From Prochlorococcus sp. AG-347-M23 (GTDB lineage Bacteria; Cyanobacteriota; Cyanobacteriia; PCC-6307; Cyanobiaceae), in assembly GCA_003278855.1 (NCBI GenBank), contig QCCU01000005.1, positions 36,453 to 100,452 of the forward strand: a DNA stretch of 64,000 bases, written 5' to 3'. Position numbers and translations under genes: made by a program. This document shows positions 9,097 to 19,568 of the stretch, piece after piece; position 1 is the stretch's first letter; each line of letters begins with the position of its first letter. The notes under the pieces are model-generated. The model saw only the letters and a list, made by a program, of their open reading frames with translations. It was not told the DNA's origin and made no database searches.

Positions 9097-9626
9097 TGGA
9101 AAAAGACGGTACAGCCACATCCTCAGATACTTCAATAGAAAAAGAAGGGTTTATAAGCCAATCTTTGTCTAAAGATGGAATTCCAAATCAATCTTTATCT
9201 GATGATCACATAGGAATTGAAAACATTTCTGTGGAACCTAGCAAATTATATGAAGCAGTATCTGCCTTAAAAAGTTACGGTTTTAATTATCTCCAATGTC
9301 AAGGAGGATATGATGAGGGACCAGGAAAAAATCTCGTCAGTTTCTACCATTTTATAACTGTTGATGATATACAAAAAATTGAAAAAATTAAAGAAGTCAG
9401 ATTAAAAGTTTTCCTAAAAAGAGATTCTGATTTATCAATCCCTAGTTTGTATAAAATTTTTAAAGGAAGTGATTGGCAAGAAAGAGAAACTTTTGATATG
9501 TATGGAATAAATTTTATTGATCATCCAAATCCCAAAAGACTATTAATGCCTGAAGATTGGAGAGGATGGCCATTAAGGAAAGATTATATTCAGCCAGATT
9601 TCTACGAACTTCAAGATGCTTATTAA
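9096..9626 (+). CDS. ndhJ: NDH-1 subunit NdhJ (30 kDa-type subunit)
   Basis: NdhJ is a peripheral-arm subunit of NDH-1, homologous to the 30 kDa NuoC subunit of complex I. The diagnostic C-terminal block is present: [16 protein letters not shown] and [20 protein letters not shown]. The ORF track uses a TTG at 9093, but the next codon is an ATG at 9096 that overlaps the ndhK stop (TGATG), so the ATG is preferred and gives 176 aa. The first 45 residues are Ser/Asp-rich. Its stop overlaps the stop of the convergent yvcK-like gene by 4 bases. Confidence 0.96.
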   Translation: MEKDGTATSSDTSIEKEGFISQSLSKDGIPNQSLSDDHIGIENISVEPSKLYEAVSALKSYGFNYLQCQGGYDEGPGKNLVSFYHFITVDDIQKIEKIKEVRLKVFLKRDSDLSIPSLYKIFKGSDWQERETFDMYGINFIDHPNPKRLLMPEDWRGWPLRKDYIQPDFYELQDAY

Positions 9627-11008
9627 TTTAATTTTTTTAATTTTCGGTATATAAACATAACTGCTCTTGCAAGTCTCCTTGGATCATGTCTAAGAGTTGG
9701 AGTTATTCTTCTTGAATATAATGGTGCTTGCAAAACATAATAACCTTCAGATAATAATTTTTCTTTATTACATTGGACAGGCTCTGCCCCTCTACTTTCG
9801 TAATAGTCTACTAATGGAGATTTTTCGAATTGAGTCTGAGATAATATTGAGTTAAAAATTCTAGTATTAACTCCAAAATTTGATAATTGTTTTTCTATTG
9901 CTTTGATATGTTGATAGACATCGAGTCCATCTGTTTCTCCAGGCTGAGTCATCAAATTACTTATATAAATTTTAGGAGCATTACTTTGCAATAAGGCATC
10001 TACTATCTCTGGTACTAAAAGATTAGGCAATAAAGAAGTGTATAGACTACCTGGGCCGAGAACAATTAAATCAGCTTCTTTTATAGATTCAAGAGCACTT
10101 GGTAGAGCTGATGGATTTTCTGGTAAGTAACCAATTCTCGAAATTAATTTTTTTGATTTACTGATCTTGCTTTCACCATAAATTTTTTCACCATCTTCTA
10201 ATTCGGCCCACAACATAACATCAATATTTGTTGCAGGTAAAACTTGACCTTGTACGGCCAAAACCTTACTAGAGGCTTGAACTGCTTTTTCTAAACTGCC
10301 TGTAATTGTTGTTAAAGCTGACAAGAATAGATTTCCAAAACTATGACCTTCCAGACCACTTCCCCCTGAAAATCTGTACTGAAATAATCTTGTTAAAGTA
10401 GGTTCTTCGTTTGATAAGGCTGCCAAACAATTTCTAATATCTCCTGGAGGTTGTACACCTAATTGTTTTCTGAGAATTCCACTACTTCCACCATCATCAG
10501 ACACAGTTACGATTGCTGTAATATTGCTACTGTAATTTTTTAAGCCTTTCAGTAAAGTCGATAATCCTGTACCGCCCCCAATTGCAACAATATTTGGACC
10601 TCTATTTAATTTACTTTTAACTCTTAATGCATCAACTAAATATGTATCTTTTTCTGGAACAAGCGCTTTTTGAATAGAATTAATACTTCTATTTTGTCCA
10701 ATCCCGATTAATATAAGTCCAATAAAAAAAATCAATGGTCCCATTAATGAAACAGGCAAAATACGTGTTAAACCTGTCATTACCCCAAAAAAGATTTCAA
10801 TAAGCCAATAGAGCGGTCTTAAATTTGTCCAAATTACCAAGCCTAATAATGTAGTCAAAAATCCTATCGCCGATGTAAGCATCCATCTTTTTATTACCAG
10901 TCCTGGCAAAAGCCAACTCAAAATTCTTAAGATTTTGTTTAACAAGACAAAATTAGTCTTTTTAAAGTTTTTATAGTACCTTTTTACCCTTTTTTTACGC
11001 TTATTCAT
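9623..11008 (-). CDS. YvcK/CofD-like protein (gluconeogenesis factor family, UPF0052)
   Basis: This is a 461 aa member of the YvcK family, which binds nucleotide-sugars in Bacillus and links carbon flux to the cell envelope; its role in cyanobacteria is not established. The N-terminal 115 residues are basic and hold two or three hydrophobic segments ([31 protein letters not shown]) that likely anchor it in the membrane. The CofD-like Rossmann domain follows, with [35 protein letters not shown] and [13 protein letters not shown]. CofD itself (F420 synthesis) is an alternative, but the membrane anchor and length favour YvcK. It is convergent with ndhJ and divergent from the ABC ATPase gene across 131 bases. 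Confidence 0.85.
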   Translation of the reverse strand: MNKRKKRVKRYYKNFKKTNFVLLNKILRILSWLLPGLVIKRWMLTSAIGFLTTLLGLVIWTNLRPLYWLIEIFFGVMTGLTRILPVSLMGPLIFFIGLILIGIGQNRSINSIQKALVPEKDTYLVDALRVKSKLNRGPNIVAIGGGTGLSTLLKGLKNYSSNITAIVTVSDDGGSSGILRKQLGVQPPGDIRNCLAALSNEEPTLTRLFQYRFSGGSGLEGHSFGNLFLSALTTITGSLEKAVQASSKVLAVQGQVLPATNIDVMLWAELEDGEKIYGESKISKSKKLISRIGYLPENPSALPSALESIKEADLIVLGPGSLYTSLLPNLLVPEIVDALLQSNAPKIYISNLMTQPGETDGLDVYQHIKAIEKQLSNFGVNTRIFNSILSQTQFEKSPLVDYYESRGAEPVQCNKEKLLSEGYYVLQAPLYSRRITPTLRHDPRRLARAVMFIYRKLKKLN

Positions 11009-11139
11009 TAAAAAAACCTCTTAAATTATTTTTCTCAAATTTCTAGACTATATAAAATCATTATAAATCAAATTCATACATCCTTTTTTTATTTCTAAAA
11101 ATAGGCAAAATAAAATATATAGATGTTTTTATATAAGTT

Positions 11140-11925
11140 TTGAAAAAATCAAAGCATGCAGTTGAAACAAAAAACCTCTCAATAAGCTGGGGGGAAGTTA
11201 ATGTGCTTAATCAAATAAATTTTGAACTTAATGATGGAGAGAAATTAGCTATTGTTGGCCCCTCAGGTTCTGGTAAATCAACAATATTAAAAATATTAGC
11301 AGGACTCATTTTACCTACCAAAGGAGAATTAAGAATATTTGGTGAGAAGCAAACATATTTGAGATTAGATCAAAATAATCCTCCTGATGTAAGACTAGTT
11401 TTTCAGAACCCGGCTTTATTAGGATCTTTAACTATTGAAGAAAATGTAGGTTTTCTCCTTAAGAGAAATAAAAACCTATCTCAAAATTTAATTCATGAAA
11501 TAGTATGTGAATGCTTAGCTGAGGTAGGATTATTTAATGTTGAGAATAAACTTCCAAATGAATTAAGCGGGGGTATGCAAAAAAGAGTTAGTTTTGCTAG
11601 AGCATTAATCACTGATCAAACTCTCAATGCAAAGTCTAAACCTTTATTACTTTTTGATGAACCAACTGCCGGCCTTGATCCAATTGCCTCATCAAGAATT
11701 GAAGATTTAATTAATAAGACAAATGATAAAGCTAGCGGATCATCTATTGTGGTTAGCCATGTTCTTAGTACTATAGAAAGGACTTCAGATAAAGTTTTAA
11801 TGCTTTATGGAGGCAAATTCAGATGGGCCGGCTCGATTGATGAATTTAAAAAGAGTAAAGATCCCTATGTATTTCAATTTAGGAATGGGAAACTTGATGG
11901 TCCAATGCAACCAAAAGACATTTAG
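11140..11925 (+). CDS. ABC transporter ATP-binding protein, Mla/Mkl type
   Basis: This is the ATPase of an MCE-type lipid transporter (MlaF-like). All motifs are intact in the 261 aa: Walker A VGPSGSGKST, Q-loop LVFQNPALLGSLTIEENVG, signature LSGGMQKRVSFARAL, Walker B LLLFDEPTAGLDP and the switch histidine in VVSHVLSTIERT. The start is a TTG; no in-frame ATG lies nearby. The gene for an MCE substrate-binding protein follows 5 bases after it, as in Mla operons, but no MlaE-like permease is in this window. In cyanobacteria and chloroplasts (TGD1-2-3) such systems move lipids between envelope and internal membranes; that role is inferred here. Confidence 0.88.
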   Translation: MKKSKHAVETKNLSISWGEVNVLNQINFELNDGEKLAIVGPSGSGKSTILKILAGLILPTKGELRIFGEKQTYLRLDQNNPPDVRLVFQNPALLGSLTIEENVGFLLKRNKNLSQNLIHEIVCECLAEVGLFNVENKLPNELSGGMQKRVSFARALITDQTLNAKSKPLLLFDEPTAGLDPIASSRIEDLINKTNDKASGSSIVVSHVLSTIERTSDKVLMLYGGKFRWAGSIDEFKKSKDPYVFQFRNGKLDGPMQPKDI

Positions 11926-11930
11926 AAATT

Positions 11931-12776
11931 ATGCGTAGAAGCTTACGAGATTCAATAGTTGGGTTTTCCTTATTAGGAGGAATTTTAATATTCACATTTT
12001 TTTCTTTTTGGATAAGAGGAGTGAGATTATCTTCGAAAAATTGGTACCTCTTTGCTGAATTCAATAACGCAAGCGGTTTATCAAAAAAATCTCCAGTTAC
12101 TTACAGAGGAATCTTAGTTGGGTCAATAGAAGATATCTTGTTCACGAATGAATCAATCAAAGCAAAAATAGTTTTAAATAATCCTGAAATTATTCTCCCA
12201 AGGCCAGCATTTGCAAGGGTAGTAACAAATTCTTTCCTTGGAGGAGATGTACAAGTTGCGTTAGAAACTAGTGACAAGTCAATTCCTAAAAACATTGCAA
12301 AGCCTATATCCGAAAAATGCGATACCAAATTAATTATTTGTCAGGGAGACACTATCACAGGTAAACAACTATCAAGTCTCTCAAATATAACTACTAGAAT
12401 AAGTCAACTTTTAAAAGACACAAATCAAGAAAACTTAATTGAAAACATCGTTAATTCAATTGACCAATTTGATAGAACACAAGAAAATCTTGATGAATTA
12501 ATTTATTTATCGAAACAAGAACTACAAAGAGTTGAACCTCTAATAAAAGAAATTACAATTGCTGCTAATCATTTAAATAGCATTTTGTCTACCATTGATG
12601 ATAAAGAAACCCTTAATGACATTAAATTGACAATTACTGCTGCTAGCTCCATCTCAACCAAAATAGATGATATGACCGATGATTTTGAAAAATTAACACA
12701 AGATAAAGAATTAACTAAATCTATAAGGGATTTAACGATTGGGCTTTCAAAATTCCTTAACGAAATTTATCCATAA
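11931..12776 (+). CDS. MCE/MlaD-family protein of an ABC lipid transporter
   Basis: This 281 aa protein has one N-terminal membrane anchor (IVGFSLLGGILIFTFFSFWI) followed by an MCE domain (FNNASGLSKKSPVTYRGILV, FARVVTNSFLGGDVQVALE) and a helical C-terminal half likely to form a coiled coil. MlaD-like proteins form ring oligomers that shuttle lipids between membranes. It starts 5 bases after the ATPase gene, so the two are surely one transcript. The permease partner must be encoded elsewhere. It is related to plastid TGD2. It is convergent with chlD, with only 7 bases between stops. Confidence 0.87.
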   Translation: MRRSLRDSIVGFSLLGGILIFTFFSFWIRGVRLSSKNWYLFAEFNNASGLSKKSPVTYRGILVGSIEDILFTNESIKAKIVLNNPEIILPRPAFARVVTNSFLGGDVQVALETSDKSIPKNIAKPISEKCDTKLIICQGDTITGKQLSSLSNITTRISQLLKDTNQENLIENIVNSIDQFDRTQENLDELIYLSKQELQRVEPLIKEITIAANHLNSILSTIDDKETLNDIKLTITAASSISTKIDDMTDDFEKLTQDKELTKSIRDLTIGLSKFLNEIYP

Positions 12777-12783
12777 AAAATAT

Positions 12784-14967
12784 TTAGAATTCATTGATAG
12801 CATTTAAAGCCATAGCCGCGATTGCTTTATCTGTAGCTTTTGGCAATTGAACGTATTTCCCTTGAGCAGCCTCTGCTAACTCTTTACCAAATCCACTTGC
12901 TATAAATTTTCTCTCTGTATCAATTACTAAGAGTTTTATCCCGAGCATGGGATATTTTGCAGCGATATCTAGAACCTCCTGTTTTAAATTGACATTTTCA
13001 TTTTCATTATCTTTTCCCTCAACCTCATTTTGTCCTAAAGATAATCCTAATGGAACATTTCCTCTTCCATCGGTAATTCCAACAACAATAACTTGACCTA
13101 TATCTCCAGTAGAAAGAGCATTTTTTGCGACTTTTGCTGATTGCGTTAGTCCATGAGCCAAAGGCGATCCACCTCCGCAAGGCATTGTTTCTAATCTTCT
13201 TTTCGCTGCAGTTATTGATCTAGTTGGAGGCAGAAGAACTTCTGCCTGATTACCTCTAAAGGGAATTAGAGCAACTTCATCTCTGTTCTCATATGCCTCG
13301 GTCAAAAGTCTAATAACTGCACCTTTAGCACTTTGCATTCTATTAAGAGCCATAGACCCACTAGCATCAACAAGAAAAATGACTAAAGCACCTGCCTTTT
13401 TTTGAAGAAGCTTAGCCCTAAAATCATTTTCTTCTATGATTATTGATTTATTAGGATTCCTTAATCTTCTTGATTTTTGATAAGGAGCAGCAGCTCGAAG
13501 GGTAGCGTCTACAGCAATTCTTTTTACTTTACCTCTTGGAATAATAGGTTTTACATATCTTCCTCTACTATCACTAAATATGACTGATCTACTCCCGCTA
13601 TTCCCTGCTTTAGCTTTAGCTGATGAAAAAAGCAATAAATCAGGATCAACCATACATGCCTCGGGATCTAATATGAATTCTTCAGGTATTTCGGGAGTAG
13701 ATTCATCTTCTCCATCAGAATTATCTTCTTCTTGTTCTTGATCTTGCTCATTATCATTTTCACTAGTCTCAGGTTCAGAATCTTCATTGTTTGATTGAGG
13801 TGGGGGTGGGGGACTCTGATCCTCTGGAGGAGGTGGTTGAATATCATCATCTTCTGGAGGTATTTGCATTGCTCGTGGAAGAATAACTAACCTTACTGCG
13901 ACTTTTAGATCTTCAGAATTTACATTCTCATCGCCTCGAAGTGCTGCATTAGCCTTTGCTACTTTTACTGCAAATAATTCTGACCTATGTCCTTCTACTC
14001 CACCTCTGAGAGCTTCATTCACTAAATAGGTTATTTGCTCTTTTGTTATCTTGACATCCTTTAACCATTGCCTTGCCAAAATTAATTGAGTGGATAAATT
14101 ATCAGATTCTTCCGACCATTTTTCTGAAAATTTAATATTATTTTCTGCGTGTGATAAAACAGATTTTGTAATCTCAACTCTTTGAGCATTATCAATAGAT
14201 TGATCTGCGGAAAGAACAATAGCAAAACGATCTAAAACATGATCTCTTAAAGTACCTTCTTCAGGATTATACGTTGCAATTAAAAGTGACTTACAAGGAT
14301 GAGAAAGGCTTAAACCATCTCTCTCAATATTATTTTTCTCTCTTCCTGTCGCTTCAAGAATTAAATTTACAATGCCATCATCCAGTAAATTTATATCATC
14401 TACATAAAGAACACCTCTATGAGCCTCTGCTAAAATTCCAGGTTGAAAAACTTGTTCCCCCGTACTTAATGATGCAGCGACGTCAATTGATCCAACAAGC
14501 CTGTCTTCAGTTATGCCAATGGGAACTTGAATAAATGGAGCCTCTCTTACTTTTTTCGGAATTTCTTCAATTTGATTCAAATAATCATTTCCAATTACCT
14601 CCTCCAACAATTTGTTAGTACTAATATCCCATTCCTCTGGTTTATCTGGATCTAGGTTCCTACCAATAGGTCTTAATAAAGTTTGACTATTACTAATAGC
14701 TTGCTTTTCCATTATTGATTCATTATCTAATACCTCTATAGGAGGGAGTAATGTATGCAAGCCCCTAGCTAATACTGACTTACCGGTACCTCTTCCGCCA
14801 GCGATAATCACTCCTCCTAAACTGGGATCAACTGCTGCCAAAAGCAAAGATAACTTCAATAAACTATGACCTGTAATTGCCGCCAAAGGGAAAGCTCTAA
14901 AAGAATCCTTTGACTTCATTAAATCTTTTATTTCTTCTTTTTCTTTTAACTCGTGGTTCAAAATCAC
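12784..14967 (-). CDS. chlD: Magnesium chelatase subunit D (ChlD)
   Basis: ChlD, with ChlI and ChlH, inserts Mg2+ into protoporphyrin IX, the first committed step of chlorophyll synthesis. The 727 aa protein has an N-terminal AAA+ module ([34 protein letters not shown]), a linker that is proline-rich and then strongly acidic ([17 protein letters not shown], then an Asp/Glu/Gln/Asn run), and a C-terminal von Willebrand A domain with the MIDAS motif [12 protein letters not shown]. The length and order are normal for the family. The gene diverges from folK with only 36 bases between the start codons. Confidence 0.96.
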   Translation of the reverse strand: MILNHELKEKEEIKDLMKSKDSFRAFPLAAITGHSLLKLSLLLAAVDPSLGGVIIAGGRGTGKSVLARGLHTLLPPIEVLDNESIMEKQAISNSQTLLRPIGRNLDPDKPEEWDISTNKLLEEVIGNDYLNQIEEIPKKVREAPFIQVPIGITEDRLVGSIDVAASLSTGEQVFQPGILAEAHRGVLYVDDINLLDDGIVNLILEATGREKNNIERDGLSLSHPCKSLLIATYNPEEGTLRDHVLDRFAIVLSADQSIDNAQRVEITKSVLSHAENNIKFSEKWSEESDNLSTQLILARQWLKDVKITKEQITYLVNEALRGGVEGHRSELFAVKVAKANAALRGDENVNSEDLKVAVRLVILPRAMQIPPEDDDIQPPPPEDQSPPPPPQSNNEDSEPETSENDNEQDQEQEEDNSDGEDESTPEIPEEFILDPEACMVDPDLLLFSSAKAKAGNSGSRSVIFSDSRGRYVKPIIPRGKVKRIAVDATLRAAAPYQKSRRLRNPNKSIIIEENDFRAKLLQKKAGALVIFLVDASGSMALNRMQSAKGAVIRLLTEAYENRDEVALIPFRGNQAEVLLPPTRSITAAKRRLETMPCGGGSPLAHGLTQSAKVAKNALSTGDIGQVIVVGITDGRGNVPLGLSLGQNEVEGKDNENENVNLKQEVLDIAAKYPMLGIKLLVIDTERKFIASGFGKELAEAAQGKYVQLPKATDKAIAAMALNAINEF

Positions 14968-15003
14968 TTTAAAAATGCCTGATATAGAATTTATCCAATA
15001 ACT

Positions 15004-15582
15004 TTGTTTTTTGTAGTGGAATTATCAAATCTTAATATCAAAAATGGACTATGTATATCCCTCGGAGCAAATATTGATAGTAAATTCGGAACCCCTCTTG
15101 AGTCACTATTAATTTGCAAACCAAAAATAGAGGAAATAATCAATGAGTGGGGAGATAGTTCCATCGAAAAAAAAGAAGAGAAGAAAAAATTTCATGCAAA
15201 CTTTTTTTGGTCTTCAATTTATGAAACATTACCTCATGGTGTTGAAAATAAGCAGCCAAATTATTTAAATACTCTTTTACTTATAAAAAGTAATTCTTTC
15301 CCAAAACCATCAAATAAACACGCGAAATTACTTTTAAAAGAGCTAAAAAAGTTAGAGAGATTTTTCGGACGAGAAGAGACGCCAAAGGGTAAGAAATGGC
15401 TATCAAGATGTCTCGATTTAGATATTCTTTGGTGGGAAGATTTTCATACTTTTGACGAGGAATTAACATTACCTCACCCTAGATTCATGAATCGGAATTT
15501 CGTTATTACACCACTATCTGAAATTTTAAGTAGAAGCCAAAAAATCATAAAGTTTGATGACCCAAAATGGTCTATTAAATGA
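15004..15582 (+). CDS. folK: HPPK: 2-amino-4-hydroxy-6-hydroxymethyldihydropteridine pyrophosphokinase
   Basis: FolK transfers pyrophosphate from ATP to 6-hydroxymethyl-dihydropterin in folate synthesis. The signature blocks are present in modified form: [19 protein letters not shown] at the N-terminus, [20 protein letters not shown] and LDILWWEDF, then [20 protein letters not shown]. At 192 aa it is slightly longer than the usual 160, with an insertion in the middle. The start is uncertain: TTG at 15004 or GTG at 15016 ([11 protein letters not shown]), both very close to the divergent chlD start. A Nudix gene follows after 47 bases. Confidence 0.87.
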   Translation: MFFVVELSNLNIKNGLCISLGANIDSKFGTPLESLLICKPKIEEIINEWGDSSIEKKEEKKKFHANFFWSSIYETLPHGVENKQPNYLNTLLLIKSNSFPKPSNKHAKLLLKELKKLERFFGREETPKGKKWLSRCLDLDILWWEDFHTFDEELTLPHPRFMNRNFVITPLSEILSRSQKIIKFDDPKWSIK

Positions 15583-15629
15583 TTTACAAAACCAAAAAAT
15601 AACTGTTAGGCTGTTTTTATTTAAAAATT

Positions 15630-16193
15630 ATGGGCAACAAAAACCTTATAAAAAAATCCATTTTTAAAGAAAAAATATCTGAGTTAAAGTCAAAAAAATT
15701 TAGTTTCGAAATAAATAGAATTGAGCTTCCAAATGGACATGAAGGTGAATATGGATACATTAAGCATCCTGGGGCAGCATTAGCCGTACCTATTACAAAA
15801 GACAATAAAGTTATTATTCTTCGGCAATATAGATTTGCTGTTTCAAGGTATTTATTAGAATTTCCAGCAGGTACATTAGAAATAGGTGAAACACCTATTA
15901 ATTCAATTAAAAGAGAAATACAAGAAGAAACCGGATTCAGTGCAAACAAATGGGATGAACTAGGAACTCTTGTCCCTGCTCCTGGTTATGCAGATGAAGA
16001 AATTTATTTATTTTTAGCGCGTGATTTGAGCAAACTTAATTCCGAGGTTAAAGGAGATTTAGATGAAGATATAGAAGTGTTAATTTTAGATCTGAATGAA
16101 CTAGATAATCTTATTTCTAGTGGGGATGAGATTCTTGACGCAAAAACTGTGACAGCTTGGTTCAGAGCCAAACAATTTTTAGATAAATTATGA
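15630..16193 (+). CDS. Nudix hydrolase, ADP-ribose pyrophosphatase-like
   Basis: This 187 aa Nudix enzyme probably hydrolyses ADP-ribose or a related nucleoside diphosphate sugar. The Nudix box matches GX5EX7REUXEEXGU exactly (GTLEIGETPINSIKREIQEE then TGF). Residues upstream (VIILRQYRFAVSRYLLEFPA) and the downstream proline (LVPAPGYADEEIYLFLA) are those of the ADPRase group rather than MutT. Its stop overlaps the photolyase start by 4 bases, so the two are translated together. The exact substrate is not shown by the sequence. Confidence 0.87.
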   Translation: MGNKNLIKKSIFKEKISELKSKKFSFEINRIELPNGHEGEYGYIKHPGAALAVPITKDNKVIILRQYRFAVSRYLLEFPAGTLEIGETPINSIKREIQEETGFSANKWDELGTLVPAPGYADEEIYLFLARDLSKLNSEVKGDLDEDIEVLILDLNELDNLISSGDEILDAKTVTAWFRAKQFLDKL

Positions 16194-17626
16194 ATAAACC
16201 TAGAATACTTTTTTGGCATAGAAAGGATTTAAGAATATTTGACAATCAAGCTTTAATCAAAGCATTTTCATTATCAAATGCTATTACTTCAACTTACATA
16301 TTTGATAAAAATTATCCACTCGATTTCAATGCAAGTTCAAAAGCTTGGTTTCTAGGAAATTCGCTTCAAGAATTAGGAAATAATTGGAAAAAAATGGGTA
16401 GTAGATTAATCATGGAAGAAGGAGATCCGGTATTAATAATTCCTCAATTAGCAAAGAAAATAGATGCTAAATTTGTTTTTTGGAATAGATCAATTGAACC
16501 TTATGAGATTAATCGCGATTTAAAAATAAAAAAAAATTTAGAAGAACAAAATATTCAAGTTATTGAAACATGGGATCACTTATTAGTAGAACCTTTAAAA
16601 ATATTTTCCGGAAATAATAAACCTTATTCTGTTTATGGCCCTTTTTATAAAAACCTTAAATCAAAAATGAATTTATTAGGTCCATATGACCAGGATAAAG
16701 TTGTTTTCCAGTTTAAAGATATAGATAATAAACTCAAAGAAAATAAGACAATAAATTCATCTGATTCGGTTCTAGAGAAATTTATCATAAATATCAAATT
16801 TCCTGGTTCGAATATTTGTCCATGTCGACCTGGAGAGAATGCTGCAGAAACATTATTAGAAAACTTCATTAACGAGAAAAAAATATATTCTTATAATTCT
16901 GCACGAGATTTTCCTTCTCATAATGGAACATCTTTTCTAAGTGCTTCTCTCAGATTCGGCACCATTAGCATTAGAAAAATTTGGAACTCCACATTAAATT
17001 TAAATTCAGATTTTGCTAATCAAGGAAATTATCTATCGATTGAAACTTGGCAAAAAGAACTTGTTTGGCGTGAATTTTATCAACATTGCTTATTTCATTT
17101 CCCTGAGCTAGAAAAAGGTCCATATAGAAAAAAATGGGATCACTTTCCATGGCAAAACAATAATGAATGGTTTCAGCATTGGAGCAACGGAGAGACCGGA
17201 GTACCTATAGTTGATGCTGCAATGCGTCAACTAAATAGTACTGGCTGGATGCATAACAGATGTAGGATGATAGTTGCTTCATTTCTGGTAAAAGATCTTA
17301 TATGCAATTGGCAAATGGGCGAGAAAAAATTTATGGAGACTTTGGTTGATGGAGACTTAGCTGCAAATAATGGGGGATGGCAGTGGAGCGCCAGTAGCGG
17401 CATGGATCCAAAACCACTTAGAATTTTTAACCCATATACCCAAGCAAAAAAATTTGATCCTATTTGCGAATATATAAAATATTGGATTCCTGAATTATCT
17501 AAAGTGTCAAATTCAGAATTATTAAATGGAGAGATATCTAATTTAGAAAAAAATAATTATTCAAGACCTATTGTCAATCACAACATGCAACAAAGATTAT
17601 TTAAATCACTTTATGCTGAAATTTGA
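16190..17626 (+). CDS. phrA: Deoxyribodipyrimidine photolyase (class I CPD photolyase)
   Basis: Photolyase uses blue light and reduced FAD to split cyclobutane pyrimidine dimers. At 478 aa it has the N-terminal alpha/beta antenna domain (ILFWHRKDLRIFDNQALIKA) and the C-terminal FAD-binding domain: SASLRFGTISIRKIW, WQKELVWREFYQHCLFHFPE, GVPIVDAAMRQLNSTGWMHN, RCRMIVASFLVKDL and LAANNGGWQWSASSGMDPKP. The ANNGGWQWSAS stretch is that of CPD photolyases rather than cryptochromes. It overlaps the Nudix gene by 4 bases and the convergent aminotransferase gene by 16 bases. UV repair fits a surface-ocean phototroph. Confidence 0.94.
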   Translation: MNKPRILFWHRKDLRIFDNQALIKAFSLSNAITSTYIFDKNYPLDFNASSKAWFLGNSLQELGNNWKKMGSRLIMEEGDPVLIIPQLAKKIDAKFVFWNRSIEPYEINRDLKIKKNLEEQNIQVIETWDHLLVEPLKIFSGNNKPYSVYGPFYKNLKSKMNLLGPYDQDKVVFQFKDIDNKLKENKTINSSDSVLEKFIINIKFPGSNICPCRPGENAAETLLENFINEKKIYSYNSARDFPSHNGTSFLSASLRFGTISIRKIWNSTLNLNSDFANQGNYLSIETWQKELVWREFYQHCLFHFPELEKGPYRKKWDHFPWQNNNEWFQHWSNGETGVPIVDAAMRQLNSTGWMHNRCRMIVASFLVKDLICNWQMGEKKFMETLVDGDLAANNGGWQWSASSGMDPKPLRIFNPYTQAKKFDPICEYIKYWIPELSKVSNSELLNGEISNLEKNNYSRPIVNHNMQQRLFKSLYAEI

Positions 17627-18816
17627 ATTTCTTCTATACAATTCTTTAAAACTTTATTTAAATTTTCTGCTACATAAACTTGCTCTTCATAAGAAATTTC
17701 AGGAAACATTGGAAGACTAATAACTTCTGTACAAATTCTCTCTGTATTAATGAGTTTTGTTCTAGAAAAATTTTTATTTTTGTAAGCTATTTGTGCGTGT
17801 ATTGGAATTGGATAATAAATAATTGAATTAATACCTTTTTCAAAAAGTTGTTGTTTCACCAAATTCCTTAAGGAATAGTATTTTTTGCAATCAGTATCAA
17901 ATAAATTTGAAAAATCTTCATTTAAAAAATATTTATCGTTTCTTAATTTGATTACAAATTGATTCCAAGAATGGGAAATTGAATCAGAGCTAATTTTTGG
18001 AAAACTAATAAATGGATTTTTTTCTAATAAATCAAGGTAATTATTAGCAATTTTTTGGCGATTATTAATCCACTTAGAAATATATTTAATTTTAATGTTT
18101 AATATGGCAGCTTGAATAGTATCAAGTCTGCTGTTATATCCAATTTGGGTATGATGATATCTTATTGGGCTGCCATGAACAGCCAGTTCCCTAATTTTTT
18201 TGGCAATCTTCTTATCTGAAGTTGTTACTGCTCCACCATCTCCAGCAGCTCCTAAATTTTTAGTAGGGAAAAAGCTAAAACAGCCAATATCACCGATACT
18301 ACCAACTTTGGAAGTTTCCCACATTGTGCATGTTGCCTGAGCACAATCTTCGATTACTTTTAAGTCATATTTCTTGGCCAATGATTTTATTAAGGTCATA
18401 TTCACTGCATTACCAAATAGATGAACTGGCATAATTGCCTTGGTATTTGAATTTATTTCTTGTTCTATTAATTCAGTATTAATGAGATAAGTATCTGGAT
18501 CTATATCTACCAAAACAGGATTAGCACCAACTGCACTAATAGCCTCTGCAGTTGCAAAAAAGCTAAAAGATGAGGTAATAACTTCATCACCCACACCAAT
18601 ATCTAATGCGCGCAAAGCTAATACTAAAGCATCAGTTCCACTATTACATCCAATAGTATTTTCAACACCAATCAGATTTGAAAAACTCTCCTCAAATTTG
18701 GCAATTTCTTGTCCTCCAATATACTGGCCCCCTTTTAAAACTTTAGAAACCTCACTCTCAATTTCAGAGCCAATTTCTTGGAACTGCCTATCTAAAGTAA
18801 ATGGAGGTATCTGCAT
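17611..18816 (-). CDS. DegT/DnrJ/EryC1/StrS family sugar aminotransferase
   Basis: This PLP-dependent aminotransferase probably acts on a nucleotide-linked keto-sugar for cell-surface polysaccharide. The PLP lysine lies in CFSFFPTKNLGAAGDGGAVT, and the substrate pocket segments GCNSGTDALVLALRAL, VIEDCAQATC and HSWNQFVIKL are present. At 401 aa it is a little longer than the usual 370-390 aa, with an insertion after FVIKLRNDKYF. No other sugar-biosynthesis genes stand nearby, which is unusual for a family normally found in polysaccharide clusters. The sugar substrate cannot be inferred. The gene overlaps the photolyase gene 3' to 3' by 16 bases. Confidence 0.88.
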   Translation of the reverse strand: MQIPPFTLDRQFQEIGSEIESEVSKVLKGGQYIGGQEIAKFEESFSNLIGVENTIGCNSGTDALVLALRALDIGVGDEVITSSFSFFATAEAISAVGANPVLVDIDPDTYLINTELIEQEINSNTKAIMPVHLFGNAVNMTLIKSLAKKYDLKVIEDCAQATCTMWETSKVGSIGDIGCFSFFPTKNLGAAGDGGAVTTSDKKIAKKIRELAVHGSPIRYHHTQIGYNSRLDTIQAAILNIKIKYISKWINNRQKIANNYLDLLEKNPFISFPKISSDSISHSWNQFVIKLRNDKYFLNEDFSNLFDTDCKKYYSLRNLVKQQLFEKGINSIIYYPIPIHAQIAYKNKNFSRTKLINTERICTEVISLPMFPEISYEEQVYVAENLNKVLKNCIEEIQISA

Positions 18817-18869
18817 AGTAAATATATTAACCCTAAACTATATTTCTATGGGTAAAAAAAATTTTTAAT

Positions 18870-19463
18870 TCATTTAAACCAACTTGGTTCTTTACCAGGA
18901 GTCCATTTTATATTGCAACCTAAAGAAGGCATCTGATTTGAAGGATAAGAATTATCTTGATTCAAATCTTTTACAGCAGAGCGCAAATCCTTTCCAGATA
19001 GAGGGATATTATTACCTGGTCTACTATCATCTAATTGGCCATGATAATACAATAAAAAATCACCATCTCCTTCATTTGAAAAAAGATAAAAATCTGGGGT
19101 GCAAGCCGCTTTTAATTTTTTAGCAAAATTTTGATTTTCATCATATAGATAAGGAAAACTCCATCCCTGTGTTTGCGCTTGTAATCTCAAATTTTTAGGA
19201 GAATCTGAAGGATGAGTGACAATATCATTACTAGAAATTGCAACTGTTTGAACAGTATTTTGAATTTCTTTACTTAAGGTGAAAATTTGATTCTCAATAT
19301 ATTTAACAAATGGGCAATGGGCACAAATAAACATTAAAAGTAAATGCCGATTATCTAGATTATGAAAATTAAAATATTGATGATTTGGAGAATTAGCATT
19401 TAACATTTCGAAATTCGGTAATTGAAAACCTAATTCCAAAACCATAGAATTTGTTCTTACCAT
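18870..19463 (-). CDS. Thioredoxin-fold (AhpC/TSA-like) protein
   Basis: This 197 aa thioredoxin-fold protein resembles a widespread group of redoxin-domain proteins. The hallmark is LLMFICAHCPFVKYIENQ, a CxxC-type active site followed by a proline; further on are VQTVAISSNDIVTHPSDSP and FPYLYDENQNFAKKLKAACT with another cysteine, which is the peroxiredoxin-like resolving region in this group. The ORF track begins with TTG at 19469; the ATG at 19463 (MVRTNSMVLELGFQLPNF) is preferred. Its actual substrate is unknown. It is divergent from fabI, with about 105 bases between. Confidence 0.82.
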   Translation of the reverse strand: MVRTNSMVLELGFQLPNFEMLNANSPNHQYFNFHNLDNRHLLLMFICAHCPFVKYIENQIFTLSKEIQNTVQTVAISSNDIVTHPSDSPKNLRLQAQTQGWSFPYLYDENQNFAKKLKAACTPDFYLFSNEGDGDFLLYYHGQLDDSRPGNNIPLSGKDLRSAVKDLNQDNSYPSNQMPSLGCNIKWTPGKEPSWFK

Positions 19464-19568
19464 GTTCAAGTTAAAAATTCTTTGATATTTGAAAATTATT
19501 GTATATTTTGCAGTAATCCGTAAAGATAGGTACTTTTATATAGGAGAATAATAGAAATAATAAACAAA

